Positions 31,472 through 42,983 of a DNA stretch of 64,000 bases are shown here, piece after piece (within the stretch, counting starts at the first letter, position 1; each line of letters begins with the position of its first letter). This DNA is from Emiliania huxleyi CCMP1516 (lineage: Eukaryota; Haptophyta; Isochrysidales; Noelaerhabdaceae): contig NW_005201287.1 in NCBI RefSeq assembly GCF_000372725.1, positions 202,986-266,985 on the forward strand, given 5' to 3'. The notes under the pieces were generated by a model. That model did no database searches. It was given only the letters and a program-made list of their open reading frames with translations, and was not told the DNA's origin. A program made the translations under genes and the position numbers.

Positions 31472-33510
31472 ATGGAGACGCAGCAACTCGCCACCACGCC
31501 CGCACGGCGCAGGCATCCGCGGCTGGCGCTGCTCGGCGCGGTGGTGGCCGCTGTGGGCCTCCTCCTCGTCGTTGGCAGCGCTGGTGGCCGCCAATTGCTC
31601 TTTGAGGAGGCGGGCGAGGAGTACGGTCTGCTCGACTTTATGGGCGAGACACGCGTGCGCAGCTTCATGGGCGGACATCGCGTCCCGCTCTCCGAGGCGA
31701 CGCCGGCCTCGGACCTCATCGAGCTGCCGAAGGGCTGCCACTTGCGCACTGGCCTGATGACCACGGCGCTCAACATCTTCATCGACGACTTTCTAAGAGG
31801 GGGGCCGTGGCCGCGGCCGGCGGGGAGGCCGTCGCGCAAGCGGCTCGTCTCCCAGCTAGGCACCTCCCTCCTCCTCCACAACAAGACCTTCACCGGCAGC
31901 ACCGCCTCGCCTCGTCTCTGCGGCGCTGGCTGCCGCCTCCACCTCGCAGTGCTGTATCTGTGAGCAGGCATCGACATCGGCCACGTCGAGATCGGGACAT
32001 GCTGGATCCCGGGCCCCGAGGGCAACCGCCTCCTCCCCGACTTCCTCGCCGTCCACGTCACCGGCGTCCAACTCGCCTCTCCGCCTCGGCTGCTCCCTCG
32101 ACCCGCCCGGAACCTTCTCGGAGCCTTCCTGCAGGCATCAAGCTGGCCCTCCGCCTCAACTACACGCTCGAGCAGGCGCACCCGTGGGGCTCGGTCCAGC
32201 TCGGCGGCGGGACCATCGACACCACAGTGCAAGGCGACACACCAGCACCGCACCGCCCCTGAACCAAACCACTGCCGGCCCAACTCCTTCGCCTCTTCCC
32301 CGCACCTCTCCCCCGCACCTCTCCCCCGCACCTCTACCCCGCACCTCTCTCGCACCTCTATCCGTGCCCCTTCCGCACCTTTCCGCAGCAGCCGAGATCC
32401 CCCCGAGATTTCCCGAGACTAGGCGCCACCCTGATCAGCTACCGCGAGATCTCTCAGATCACACACCGAGATGACTCGAGATTGCCTAGGCGCCATCCTG
32501 ATCAACTACCTCGATCTGCACGACTTCAACAACACGATCAAGCACTGCGGAGGGCTGATGGGCACCTCCGAGCTGAAGGCACAGACGCAGCCGAGATGCA
32601 GACGAGATGCAGCCGAGATGCAGAGCAATGCGGCCGAGATGTCGTTGAGATACGCCGAGAGAGAGCCCCCCCCCCTTTCTGCCCCGCAGGTGCACGGGCT
32701 TCTCAACCTCGAGAAGGAGACGATGGAGGCGCCTCCCGCCCCTCCTCCCCCCCCCCCGTCTTATGGAGGTGTAATCCATCTCCCCTCACCCTCCCCTCAC
32801 CCTCCCCTCACTCTCCCCTCACCCTCCCCTCACCCTCCCCAGGCCGACGACCTCTCCGCCGACCAGACCTTCGTGCAGGAGCAGTGCAACGGGCCGAGCT
32901 ACTGGGACTACGGCCTCGGACCACGCCCGGACGGGCTGGTCGACGCCATCAACCACGAGGTGCGACGCTCCTTTTGGAAGGACTACGTGGCCCCGCCGCC
33001 CTCGCCTCCGCCGCCGTACTTGTGCGACTGCGAGTGGACGCTGGAGTCCGCCAAGCGTAGATGCGGAACACGAGAGGCAGCCGAGAGATACAGCCGAGAT
33101 ACAGCCGAGATGCAGCCGAGATGCAGCCGAGGTGCAGCCGAGATGCAGAACACCGGCCTGCCGCGTATTGCGAGTAGCCCTCGAGAGGCGAGGCGAGCTC
33201 GACGTCTGTTTAGCTGCCGCTGCGCTCGCTGCCCCCCTCGCACCCGCACCCGGACGCTCTCTCCTCTCGACGCAGGTTCGCCTGCCCGCACTCTGAGCCG
33301 CTGCAAACGGCAAAGACGTTCGCGGAGGACGACGGCTCGGCCTGCTTCGTGCACTGCTGCGTCGACCAGCACTACCGCGAGGTGTACGCGAGGCAGCCCG
33401 CGGCGGCGTCGTACGGCTCCTATTATGCAGGGGAGGAGGAGGGCGAGGAGGAGGCGGAGCAGGACGGCGAGGAGGAGGTCCAGGCTTCACGAGGGTGGTT
33501 TACCTTCTGA
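31472..33510 (+). CDS. Unknown membrane-anchored or secreted protein, seven exons
   Basis: Exons 31472-31895, 31968-32063, 32135-32233, 32490-32578, 32690-32728, 32843-33054 and 33276-33510 sum to 1194 nt, an exact 397-residue frame. One hydrophobic span near residues 19-38 (LALLGAVVAAVGLLLVV) after a basic start suggests type II topology or a signal anchor. N-glycosylation sites (NKTF, NYTL, NNTI) and cysteines in the second half (CDCEW, CPHS, CFVHCC) fit a lumenal domain. A proline stretch (PPPSPPPP) and an acidic tail (EEEGEEEAEQDGEEE) follow. All six introns must use GC donors. Intron 32064-32134 begins with a copy of the next exon start; 32234-32489 contains an internal copy of the following exon start; 32579-32689 and 33055-33275 carry CCGAGATGCAG arrays. 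I recognise no family. Confidence 0.78.
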
Positions 33511-34077
33511 GGCGCGCACCGGTGCCCGATGTGGGTGGGGGCGCGTGGTGCGGGGAGGGCTCCGGGTACAATGCATGCGAGGGGGGCGGTGGCGCAGCAG
33601 GGCTGCGTCTGTAATGAACTCTCGCTGCGTGTGCAGATGGGGCCCTGCGCTTGGAATCCTCTCTTGTTATCCTATCCCGTGATGTGCCATGCGTGTCCGT
33701 CTTTCCTTTTCAAACCATTATTGTACACGCGCTGGGGAGACGCCCCCACGCTGCAAAACCATACACCTTTGGGCCTTGCTCCCATTGCACGCTTCGTTTT
33801 ATAATTAAAACGGCACTTGGAATGCCGTGGGGCTCTTGTGTCTTGACACATGACACTCGGCTCTCCTCGGCACTCGGTTACTTCCCCCAGGATTGGTCTT
33901 CTCTGGACTCTGCCTGCGGGAACACCCTCGGGCGGCCGGGTGGGGCTGCGGCTGGAGCTAGCATGGCTCGGTAGAGCCGAGACCCCGTGTTGAGGCGGCG
34001 CTCCTTTGGGCGGCTGTTGAATCACAGCAGATTCGACCTCATCTCTCCGTACTCGGCGGCGCTCCAGAGAGGCGCCT
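33511..34077. other. Intergenic; nothing recognised
   Basis: Mixed composition without a domain-bearing frame. Confidence 0.4.
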
Positions 34078-34505
34078 GCTCGGGCCGAGCGTTTTTGATC
34101 CCTCGGTCTGTGGGCGCCCGCCCGCCGCCTCTGAGGGGGTCGGGCCCCCTAGTCTGAAAACAAAAACAAGCTCGAAAACAGCCAAAATCAGCGCCTGCGA
34201 GAGAGGCACTGCGCGCCGCTGACCTCATGTGGGGATGTGTGCCGACACCAATACTGATCTAAAACCTGGAGACCCTTGTTCAAAGCCGACCCTAAGCGCC
34301 ATCCTTCCTGCTCTCACCTGATGCTGCCTCCCCGCGCCGCCTCCTTGGCCCCCTTGGGCGTATTTCTACTCCCAGTGGGGGGCCTGGGGCCCCGCCCCCC
34401 CCCTTGTTTTCTGTGTTCTGTTTTTCAAAACGCCCGCCCGCCCGCCACCCCGAGGCGGCTCGGCCCCCCACAGACCGAGAGATAAAAAACGCTCGGCCTC
34501 GTCGA
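34078..34505. repeat. About 420-bp inverted-repeat (MITE-like) element
   Basis: The left end GGCCGAGCGTTTTTGATCCC followed by TCGGTCTGTGGG is matched in reverse at about 34450-34502. It contains C/G tracts and T-rich runs but no coding potential. The right end abuts the F-box/kelch fragment, so it probably inserted into that relic. Confidence 0.65.
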
Positions 34506-34571
34506 TGAAGGCGACGAGCTGCTCTGGCGAGAGGCCAGACAGGCGGGCGCCGATGCGGTGGGAGGCCATCG
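34488..34571 (-). pseudogene. N-terminal fragment of an F-box/kelch paralogue
   Basis: Minus-strand reading MASHRIGARLSGLSPEQLVA matches the start of the kelch protein at 19770 (MASHRIGARVAGLSPEQL). It ends after about 28 residues at the MITE-like element. No propeller follows. Confidence 0.75.
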
Positions 34572-35559
34572 GGGTGTGTGGGGGGGAGGCCCCGGGGGGG
34601 CGGCTGCTGGGCCAAACGCGTTTCTTTTTCAGGCTCTTCTGTTGAAGTCACTTTCGGGGCAATTCCCAAGGGGGCTGGCTTCACCGGCGGCTTGGGGCAA
34701 ACGTAGATTTCCTGCCCAGCGTAAGGATATTTCTTTCATTTATTTCGTCTTTATTTCGTGCCCCACCACGGCAAATTTGCGAGAAATTTCTTCGCCCTCA
34801 AGTTTCGCCCCTTTCCGTTTCGGAAGATACTGATGCCAGACAGAGGCCAGACAGACGGAGGGAAAAAAGAAATCCAATTTACCGTTTTTTTCCGCTGCGC
34901 GTTTCAGTGTCATTCATAAACGGGCGAGTAGCGGGAAGACCGTCGATACTCCGGCGGAAGAGTGCTCCCCCGCCGCCCCCTGGGTCACCCCGAGTGACCT
35001 CGCAGCCCACGCCGTGAGGCGCTGCTGTCAGGGGAATGTTGGGGGCGCGCAAAGCCGCTCGGAAGAGACGGCCAGGAGCCAAGGAGCGGCCGGAGCGCGG
35101 CGAAAGACCGAGGGGAAGTGGCCGCCGCATACAGCCTCCGGCGGGCCTCCGGCGGACGCCTGCGGCGTGGCGCTGCGCGCGACCGGCCCCTTCTCGGTGC
35201 GCTGCAGGACGCCCTCGCTCAAACGCGCACCTGCCGGGTCGGGGCAGTCACGGGACCGGCTGAAATTGCGGCCGCAGCTGCTTGGGGGGGTGAGGATGGC
35301 CGGGCTTGAACGGCTTCTCGCGAGGTACCCGCATCCCGACGCAGCAGCGATTTCGCACCCTCTAACTTTTCGCGGCCTTCGCCGGCGCTGGCGCTGGGTA
35401 GGGACGAGAGTCCAAAATTCTTTTTTTCGCCCTCCGCCCGCGCCGAGCAATCGAGCTCCTCTGCGGAGCCGCTGCGCAAAAATGGGCTCAGGCTCTACAG
35501 TCTGTCAGCAGCCTACCAGCCTACCAAGCCCAATCGACGTCCTCCTACGTGGATCGTGG

Positions 35560-35728
35560 TCGGAGTGCGCGAGGCGCGCTTCTTCAGCGTCCCCTTCCAG
35601 CCGCGGCGCCACGCGGCACGTCCCCTTGACGGCGTGCTCTTGGTCGGCAGCTGGGCGAGGATGTGCGAAGCGAGGTCCGGCGAGAGGACTTCGGAGAGCA
35701 CCCACCAGTTTAGACCACTGCTAAACAC
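35560..35728 (-). pseudogene. F-box-region fragment of the same kelch family
   Basis: Minus strand reads VLSEVLSPDLASHILAQLP and then, in shifted frames, a CRAWRRGWKxTLKKR-like segment, matching residues about 50-95 of the kelch protein at 19770. It lies upstream of, not downstream of, the N-terminal fragment at 34.5 kb, so the two are separate or rearranged debris. Confidence 0.7.
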
Positions 35729-35782
35729 GACCAGATTATTAGTCCTGTTTACGATAAACTGGGTCTAAACCTGGTATGTGTA

Positions 35783-36186
35783 ATGCCCCCCCCCCCCCCC
35801 GCGCAGCGCACCGCCGGCACCACCGACCCCAGCAAGCTGACTGCAGAGCTTTTGCGCGAGGAGCTGAAGCTGCGGCGCGAGCGGCGAGACGATCGACGTG
35901 CCGCTGCGCTCGAGCTAGCCCGTGCTACTCGCCGCCCTGGTGCGTGCCCGCGCCGCGGCTCCCGACGTGCCGCGACCCGCCGCCGCCCCCCCAGCAGCCG
36001 CGGCGGGTGGCGGTGGCGAGGCTCTCATCGCACCTACGGATGGCGTGGAGAAGCTGGTCGGGCAGCGCGTCGAAGCCGTGGTGGGAGGACGAGGATGGGA
36101 GCACGGACTGGTTCGCCGCCACCATCGTCGCCCATTGGCCGACCAATAGCGAGCACGACCGGCTGCTGATGCACTTCGACGATTAG
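35783..36186 (+). pseudogene. Frame-shifted relic with SAP-like and Tudor/agenet-like segments
   Basis: One frame has PSKLTAELLREELKLRRERR, similar to the first helix of a SAP DNA-binding motif. Another has GVEKLVGQRVEA and the next reads WWEDEDGSTDWFAATIVAHW then DRLLMHFDD, a Tudor/agenet-like barrel. The pieces are collinear but lie in different frames, so either this is a decayed host gene, small introns were missed, or there are base errors. A poly-C run at 35785-35800 precedes it. Confidence 0.45.
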
Positions 36187-36991
36187 ACCCCCATAGTGCC
36201 GGTTACGGCTTAGTGGACGGACCCTCCGCCGCGGAGCCTCCTCCGGGCACCCGACACTCTCTTCCCCTGCACTTACATAGGCTCGTCGACAACTCGTGGG
36301 TACGGCTTCTCGACACAGCAACCTCCAACCAATGATCTCTGTAGACAAATTAGACTCTCTCTACGTAGAACAGCATGGTGTACATAGGGGTGCAGGTACG
36401 ACCCGCCGTCGCTGCTCCGCCCCTCCGTCGCGCGCGCCGCGCGCGCGCTGCCGCCGCCGCCGCCGCCGCCGCCGCCGCCCCCTCCTCGCCGTCTTTCCCT
36501 CCACCTGCGCGCGCGCACGCGGCAGCATCCCAACCCCTACCCTCGTAGCCCGCCGCCCCCCCGCCCCCGCCCCCGCCCCCGCCCCCGCCCCCGCCCCCGC
36601 TCCCAAGCGCCCCTTCCCCGCTTCCCCGGTGCGGTTAGGGCCTGTGTCTCGTGAGAGGGTACATGTACCCGGCCCTTGCCCATGCCGCCTGCCGCCCGCC
36701 GCGTACCATTTCTAGCTCGGATTGTATCCGGATACCTTGAGTTATGCCGGGACGAGAGCGCCCCCGCGCCTGCCCCGTCGCAGCGAGTCAAGTCAAGTCA
36801 AGCCAATACGAATGAACGAAAATCACAAAAATCATTTCTGCGCCACAGGCGTCAACGCTACTCACATTCCACATCGTCCACGTCTCACGACGAGTTCAGC
36901 TCTGTACACTACATGTACATGTGTATACCATGCACATTCACGTACGCGCCGCCGGTCTGTCATGGCCACGGTTCCAATTTCCATTCTCCAT
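36187..36991. other. Intergenic; GC-rich simple repeats
   Basis: GCC/CCGCCG runs at about 36450-36480 and (CCCCCG)n at about 36555-36605. It includes the 3' side of the minus-strand lectin gene. No other gene. Confidence 0.45.
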
Positions 36992-39900
36992 TCACACGTA
37001 TCCGTAAACGTAGAACTTGCACACCGTCAGCCCCGTCGCAGACGGCCGGTTGAGGTAGATGTAGCGCCCCAACGCGTTGATCTCCACCTCCAACATCACG
37101 TTCGATGACACGCTCACGTCCGACTTCACCAGCGCGTTGCCCGTGTACGTCTCTGCCGTCGTGCCGAGATAGATGTCAATGCCGGTCAGACGCTGTGGGC
37201 AGCAGTCGTTGCGGTTCTGAAGCCGCACGTAGCGCACATACACCTCGCTCCCGAGGTTGACGCCCCACCATTGGCTTGTGTAGTGGCCGCACTCGGCCCA
37301 CGGTCGTCCCGTCGTGCTGTCGGCGTATGACAGGTCGCTCACGGGCGCCTGCTTGTCGTAGATGCTCGAGTCCTGGTAAGTGGTGGCGGCGCTGAGGTCG
37401 AGCAGCTGCACCTCAGGCGGCGGCGGCGGCGGCGGCGACGATGACGGTGCAGGCGGCGGTGGCGGCGGCGACGGCGGCCCAGGCGGTGCGGCTGAGGCGA
37501 AGACGTAGAACTTGCACACCGTCAGCCCCGCCGCAGACGGCCGGTTGAGGTAGATGTAGCGCCCCAACGCGTTGATCTCCACCTCCAACATCACGTTCGA
37601 TGACACGCTCACGTCCGACTTCACCAGCGCGTTGCCCGTGTACGTCTCCGCCGTCGAGCCGAGATAGATGTCGACGTCCGTCAGCCGCTCCGCGCAGCAG
37701 TCGTTGCGGTTCTGCAGCCGCACGTAGCGCACATACACCTCGCTCCCGAGGTCGACGCCCCACGTGTGGCTTGTGTATTGGCCGCACTCGGCCCACGGCC
37801 GTCCCGTCGTGCTGTCGGCGTATGACAGGTCGCTCACGGGCGCCTGCTTGTCGTAGATGCTCAAGTCCTGGTAAGTGGTGGCGGCGCTGAGGTCGAGCAG
37901 CTGCACCTCAGGCGGCGGCGGCGGCGGCGGCGACGGTGACGGTGCAGGCGGCGGTGGCGGCGGCGACGGCGGCCCAGGCGGTGCGGCTGAGGCGAAGACG
38001 TAGAACTTGCACACCGTCAGCCCCGCCGCAGACGGCCGGTTGAGGTAGATGTAGCGCCCCAACGCGTTGATCTCCACCTCCAACATCACGTTCGACGACA
38101 CGCTCACGTCTGACTTCACCAGCGCGTTGCCCGTGTACGTCTCCGCCGTCGAGCCGAGATAGATGTCGACGTCCGTCAGCCGCTCCGCGCAGCAGTCGTT
38201 GCGGTTCTGCAGCCGCACGTAGCGCACATACACCTCGCTCCCGAGGTCGACGCCCCACGTGTGGCTTGTGTATTGGCCGCACTCGGCCCACGGCCGTCCC
38301 GTCGTGCTGTCGGCGAATGACAGGTCGTTCACGGGCGCCTGCTTGTCGTAGATGCTCAAGTCCTGGTAAGTGGTGGCGGCGCGGAGGTCGAGCAGCTGCA
38401 CGTCAGGCGGCGGCGGCGGCGGCGAGGCGGACGGCGGCGGCGGAGAGGGCGAGGCGGACGGCGGCGGCGCAGGCAAGGCGGAGGGAGGCGGCGGCAGAGG
38501 CGGCGGCGGCGACGGCGAGGCGGACGGCGGCGGCGGCGACGGCGAGGCGGACGGCGGCGACTCAGGAGGGTACCCCGGCGGGGCCGCCGGCGGGACCTAC
38601 GGCGGTGGCGAAAGCGCCGGCGGCCGAAGCGGCGGCGGCGACGGNNNNNNNNNNNNNNNNNNNNNNNNNNNNNNNNNNNNNNNNNNNNNNNNNNNNNNNN
38701 NNNNNNNNNNNNNNNNNNNNNNNNNNNNNNNNNNNNNNNNNNNNCGGCTGTGCACTGCCACCGTGCCGCGGGTTTTCACATCGTCCGCTGGCATGGGCGG
38801 CGGCCGGGAGGACGGCGGCGGGGACGGCGGCAGAGGCGGAGAGCTCGGTGGGGCCAGCTGGCCAGGAGAGTGAGGTGACGGCGGCGGCGGCGAGGGCGAG
38901 GCGGACGGAGGCGGCGGCGACGGCGACGCCGACGGCGGCGGTGGCGACGGTGACGCCGACGGCGGCGGTGGCGTGGGCGGCGGTGGAGATGGTGGCGGCG
39001 GAGATGGCGGGCTCGGTGGGGCCAACGGAGAGAGCCTTGTGCAGAGGTTCTTCTCCTCAAACTCGGCAATGATGTCTTGGATGGTGCTACCAAATATGCT
39101 GTTACCCGGCGTTGCAATGGCCTCCAGCGTGTCGTTGCTCACCCCTCCGAAGCCAACTGCGAAAAGGACCAGGTCTGGGTCTTGCTCCTTGATCAGCTGC
39201 GCCTGCCGTATCGCCTCGGGCTTTTGATAAGGTCCGATGTCGTTTCCGCAAAGACTCCCGGCCTTGTAATCGCCGAGCGGGCTGTTGTTAAAGTCCCAGT
39301 TCTCGTAACAGGAGTCGTCGTTTGCGACACAACCTGGGTTGCGGCTGCAGGTCTGCTCTCCATCGGTCAGGAGTAGCATGACCTTCGTGACACCTGAGCG
39401 GCCAGTAGCGAGCAGCTGCTCTCCCATGAGGAGCCCGTTGGAGATGAAGGTCCATCCATACGGGGGACCGCCGTTTTTGTAAACCTCAATGGCAGACGTG
39501 AGGTCGCCAGTGTTGAAGGTGAGGTCGCTGAGCTTGGTCGTGTCGGAGGCAAACTGTACCAGCCCCACGTTAGCGACTGTCTCGGCGAGATCCAAGGAGT
39601 CCACAACTTTCTGCGCAAACGTCGCCACATCACCCCGGCTGTTTGTTATGCTGCCGCTGGCATCAAGAATGATCACCAAGTCGCCGACCAAGCTGCACGG
39701 GAGTGGCGGCGGGAGCGGCGAGGGCGGCGGCGGGGACGGCGGCAGCAGCGGCGGCAGCGACGGTGACGGATGCGATGGCGGGCTCGGCGGGGCCAACGGA
39801 GAGAGCCTTGTGCAGAGGTTCTTCTCCTCAAACTCGGCAATGATGTCTTGGATGGTGCTGCCAAAGATGCCGTCCCCAGGCGTTGCAATGGCCTCCAGCG

Positions 39901-41833
39901 TGTCGTTGCTCACCCCTCCGAAGCCAACTGCGAAAAGGACCAGGTCTGGGTCTTGCTCCTTGATCAGCTGCGCCTGCCGTATCGCCTCGGGCTTTTGATA
40001 AGGTCCGATGTCGTTTCCGCAAAGACTCCCGGCCTTGTAATCGCCGAGCGGGCTGTTGTTAAAGTCCCAGTTCTCGTAACAGGAGTCGTCGTTTGCGACA
40101 CAACCTGGGTTGCGGCTGCAGGTCTGCTCTCCATCGGTCAGGAGTAGCATGACCTTCGTGACACCTGAGCGGCCAGTAGCGAGCAGCTGCTCTCCCATGA
40201 GGAGCCCGTTGGAGATGAAGGTCCATCCATACGGGGGACCGCCGTTTTTGTAAACCTCAATGGCAGACGTGAGGTCGCCAGTGTTGAAGGTGAGGTCGCT
40301 GAGCTTGGTCGTGTCGGAGGCAAACTGTACCAGCCCCACGTTAGCGACTGTCTCGGCGAGATCCAAGGAGTCCACAACGTCCTGTGCAAACGCCGCCACA
40401 TCGTCCCGGCTGTTTGTTATGCTGCCGCTGGCATCAAGAATGATCACCAAGTCGCCGACCAAGCTGCACGGGAGTGGCGGCGACGGCTGCTGCGGTGACG
40501 GCGGTGGCGGCGAGGGTGGCGGAGGCGAGGGCGAGGCCGACGGGGGAGGCGGCGAGGGCGAAGTGGAGGGCGGCGGAGGCAACATCGGCGGTGCCGGCGG
40601 CGGAGGCGAAGGAAGAAAGGGATCATGCGCCGTCTCGCAGTTGAAGCCGTCATTGGTCGTGGTTTCGTAGGCTGCATTGATGCGCGTGAGATCGACGGTG
40701 GTACCGGCACCGAGTCCGCAGGCATGCGTGGTCCAGTTGCAGGCCCCGATCGCGACATCGAGCTGTGCGACGTCAACCTTCAGCACGCCCACGCCGCTGT
40801 TCGCCGCAAAGTAGAGCTGCACGCCGATCTCGTTGACGTACTTAAAGCCGGCGCCGAAAGTGACGAACGGTCCGGGACCCGGGCACCCATTGCAGTCATC
40901 CCATACAAGACGAGTACGAATGAGGGCGTAGCCGTCGATCTCCTCTCCAGCAACTCTCATGACGAACATGGAGGCGTCCCTCTCGCCGAGCCAAACGAGG
41001 TACGTCCGGCCTTCAAGCTCGTACGTGATGAGATCGGCATAGTTTTGCTTCACACCCTCTGCGGCATTGTTTTGCTTGAACGGCTTCCAGTCAATCACAA
41101 TGTCGTTGCTGTCAAACACGTAGAGTAGACTGTATTTGAGATAGTTCTCCGAGATCCCTGTATCGTTCCAACCGAGCTGATGTATGAGATCACCCCTCGT
41201 GAGCCCGAGCGTCTCCAAGTCAGTTGCAAAGTCTGGCGCCCCAAAGTCCGCAATTAATTCCGGATAGCCTTCATAGAGCCACTTTCCCGGGCAAACGTCG
41301 TCGGTGTTGACGGTCAGACTGCTCACGCTCCGGACTGCGAACAGGTCGTGCCCTCCCGAGCTCACAAAGTAGGTGTCGTTGTGGATAGCACCAGCGTAGA
41401 GATAGCCACCATTGTAGTCATCCTTTTTACTGCTTCGCTGTACCCTGCAGAGGCACTGCACCGGCTGCTCCGCCTGGTCGGCGGACAGGCGGCACAGGTT
41501 GTAGTCATCGCTCGGCATGCTTGAATCACGGAAGAGGCCATAGGCGATCGAGTCCTTCTGGTTGTAGGCCATCGCGTTCATGGTCGGCGAGGGAGTCGGT
41601 GCGTTGGGGTTGTACCTGGTGTCACTGAACCTGGAGTCAAAGGTGTAGACGAGGTTGTAATCGCCCGTCTTCAGATCCAACTCCACGAGTTCGTAGTCTT
41701 GCGTAGTCTCGTTCAACACTGTCTGCATTGGATAGGAGCGGTTGGCACAGTCGAACTTGCCAACGTCGGCGGCCGCAGCAGCGGCAGCGGAAGCCAGCAG
41801 GACGGCGTAAACCGCACAGCGTGACGCGGACAT
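36992..41833 (-). CDS. Secreted modular protein: propeller-like domain, two vWA domains, three F5/8C-type lectin domains
   Basis: Starts at 41833 with signal peptide MSASRCAVYAVLLASAAAAA. Residues about 25-410 resemble a secreted beta-propeller. Proline-rich linkers (SPPPPSPPPPS) then separate two vWA domains of about 190 residues, each with MIDAS residues DAS-G-S, a Thr in GWTFISNG and Asp in LLTDGEQ; the two differ at only a few positions. After a 100-N gap in the same reading phase come three copies of about 140 residues with GVDLGSEVYVRYVRLQNRND-type cores and a CC-x-x-RL motif, typical of fucolectin/F5-8C folds. An in-frame TAG near 38597, just past the gap, is probably an intron end (TAG|GTCCCG). 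Likely a cell-surface or scale adhesion protein. Confidence 0.8.
38645..38744. other. Assembly gap (100 N) inside the vWA/lectin gene
   Basis: A round 100 N suggests unknown true length. It sits in a GGCGGCGAC-rich proline-coding repeat, the likely cause. Confidence 0.99.
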
Positions 41834-42087
41834 AGCACGGGTTAAGACTCTGAGAGCGAGGGCAAGCGTCGGGCGTCAGTCGCAGACGATTGGCGAGGAC
41901 GCACGAGAGAGAGAGAGGAGGCAGTCTTGTCGTAGGGCATCTCATCGTGGTAGGCAGAGGATGGTGGGGAGTCGTTGTATGGTACACGGAGGATCGCGAA
42001 CGAACCGGGGAGGCCGACTAAGGCAGTTTTTGGTGAGAAGCTGTCACGCAAGGTCGAAGGTGAGAAGCTGTCGTCTCTTGCGGGTTT
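41834..42087. promoter_or_regulatory. Upstream region of the vWA/lectin gene
   Basis: Contains two tandem copies of a GGTGAGAAGCTGTC unit near 42031-42070. No defined promoter motif can be assigned. Confidence 0.3.
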
Positions 42088-42755
42088 TCTCGAGGTCTCG
42101 AGGTGGATATCCTTTGGCCGTTGGGTGGCGAGGATTCATACATACATACATAGGATTGGTGTCAGCTTTCTCGACGCACCGTCCTCGACCCCGCCGAAAA
42201 GCTGGCTGGTGGTCGCGCGCGGCGGGTTGCGGGCATGAAATCCGAGACCCCTCCCCACCACCCCGATCCCCCCACCCCCTTGCTCCCCTCCCCCCCTCGG
42301 GAGGGCCGAACTGAGGCGCCCGAGGGGACCCCGCAATTCCCTTCCCCCCTCGGAGGGCCGGACTGAGGCGTCGAGGGCCCCACTCTTTCCTTCGCATAGC
42401 GGCCACTCTTCGGATCGCTGGTCGAGCGACCCGGGGGATGCCCCGCGCGCCTGACCCAGGCGCGGAAACGAATCTGCGAGGCGTGGCCGCTCATGCGGCC
42501 CGATGGGGAGGAGGGGAAGACGTAGGGCGTGCTTGCGCGCCTTTCCGAGGCCCCTCCAACCCACCCGCGCTAGGTCTCGGGTTTGACGCATGGGGTCACT
42601 CCCGCGAAACCCGTGAACTAGCCGGGGCAGTCGGAGAAGTGGCAACTCCGTGCACTGACGGTCGGCCGTCAGAAAACACGCCTCCGTGGCTCGGGTTACA
42701 CCAATCCTCGCTACCCAACGCGGCCAAAGGATATCCACCTCGAGAACCTCGAGAG
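42088..42755. repeat. About 670-bp element with about 50-bp inverted ends
   Basis: The left end (TCGAGGTGGATATCCTTTGG, TTGGGTGGCGAGGATT) is matched in reverse at 42703-42755. The interior has two tandem copies of a CTCGG(G)AGGGCCGxACTGAGGCG segment at 42296-42375. Sequence just outside, 42757-42870, recurs inverted at 7293-7425. No transposase; non-autonomous if mobile. Confidence 0.7.
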
Positions 42756-42983
42756 CGGGCAAGAGAGCCCTAGCCCTTGGGGGTGCGCGGTCGCAGGGCC
42801 ATAACACGGGTCTCCGAGGGTTGGCTCCGTGTACCGGGTTTCCCCTTAACTGCAGAACGCACCCTCTACTCGACCAATGTTGCGAATCGCCCGAAGAAGT
42901 TGCGATGACACGCGTCCGCAGGCAGACGACACGTCCCGCTGCCACTCCGCGGCGCTCGAGCGATCCCGCACACCGCCGTAACT

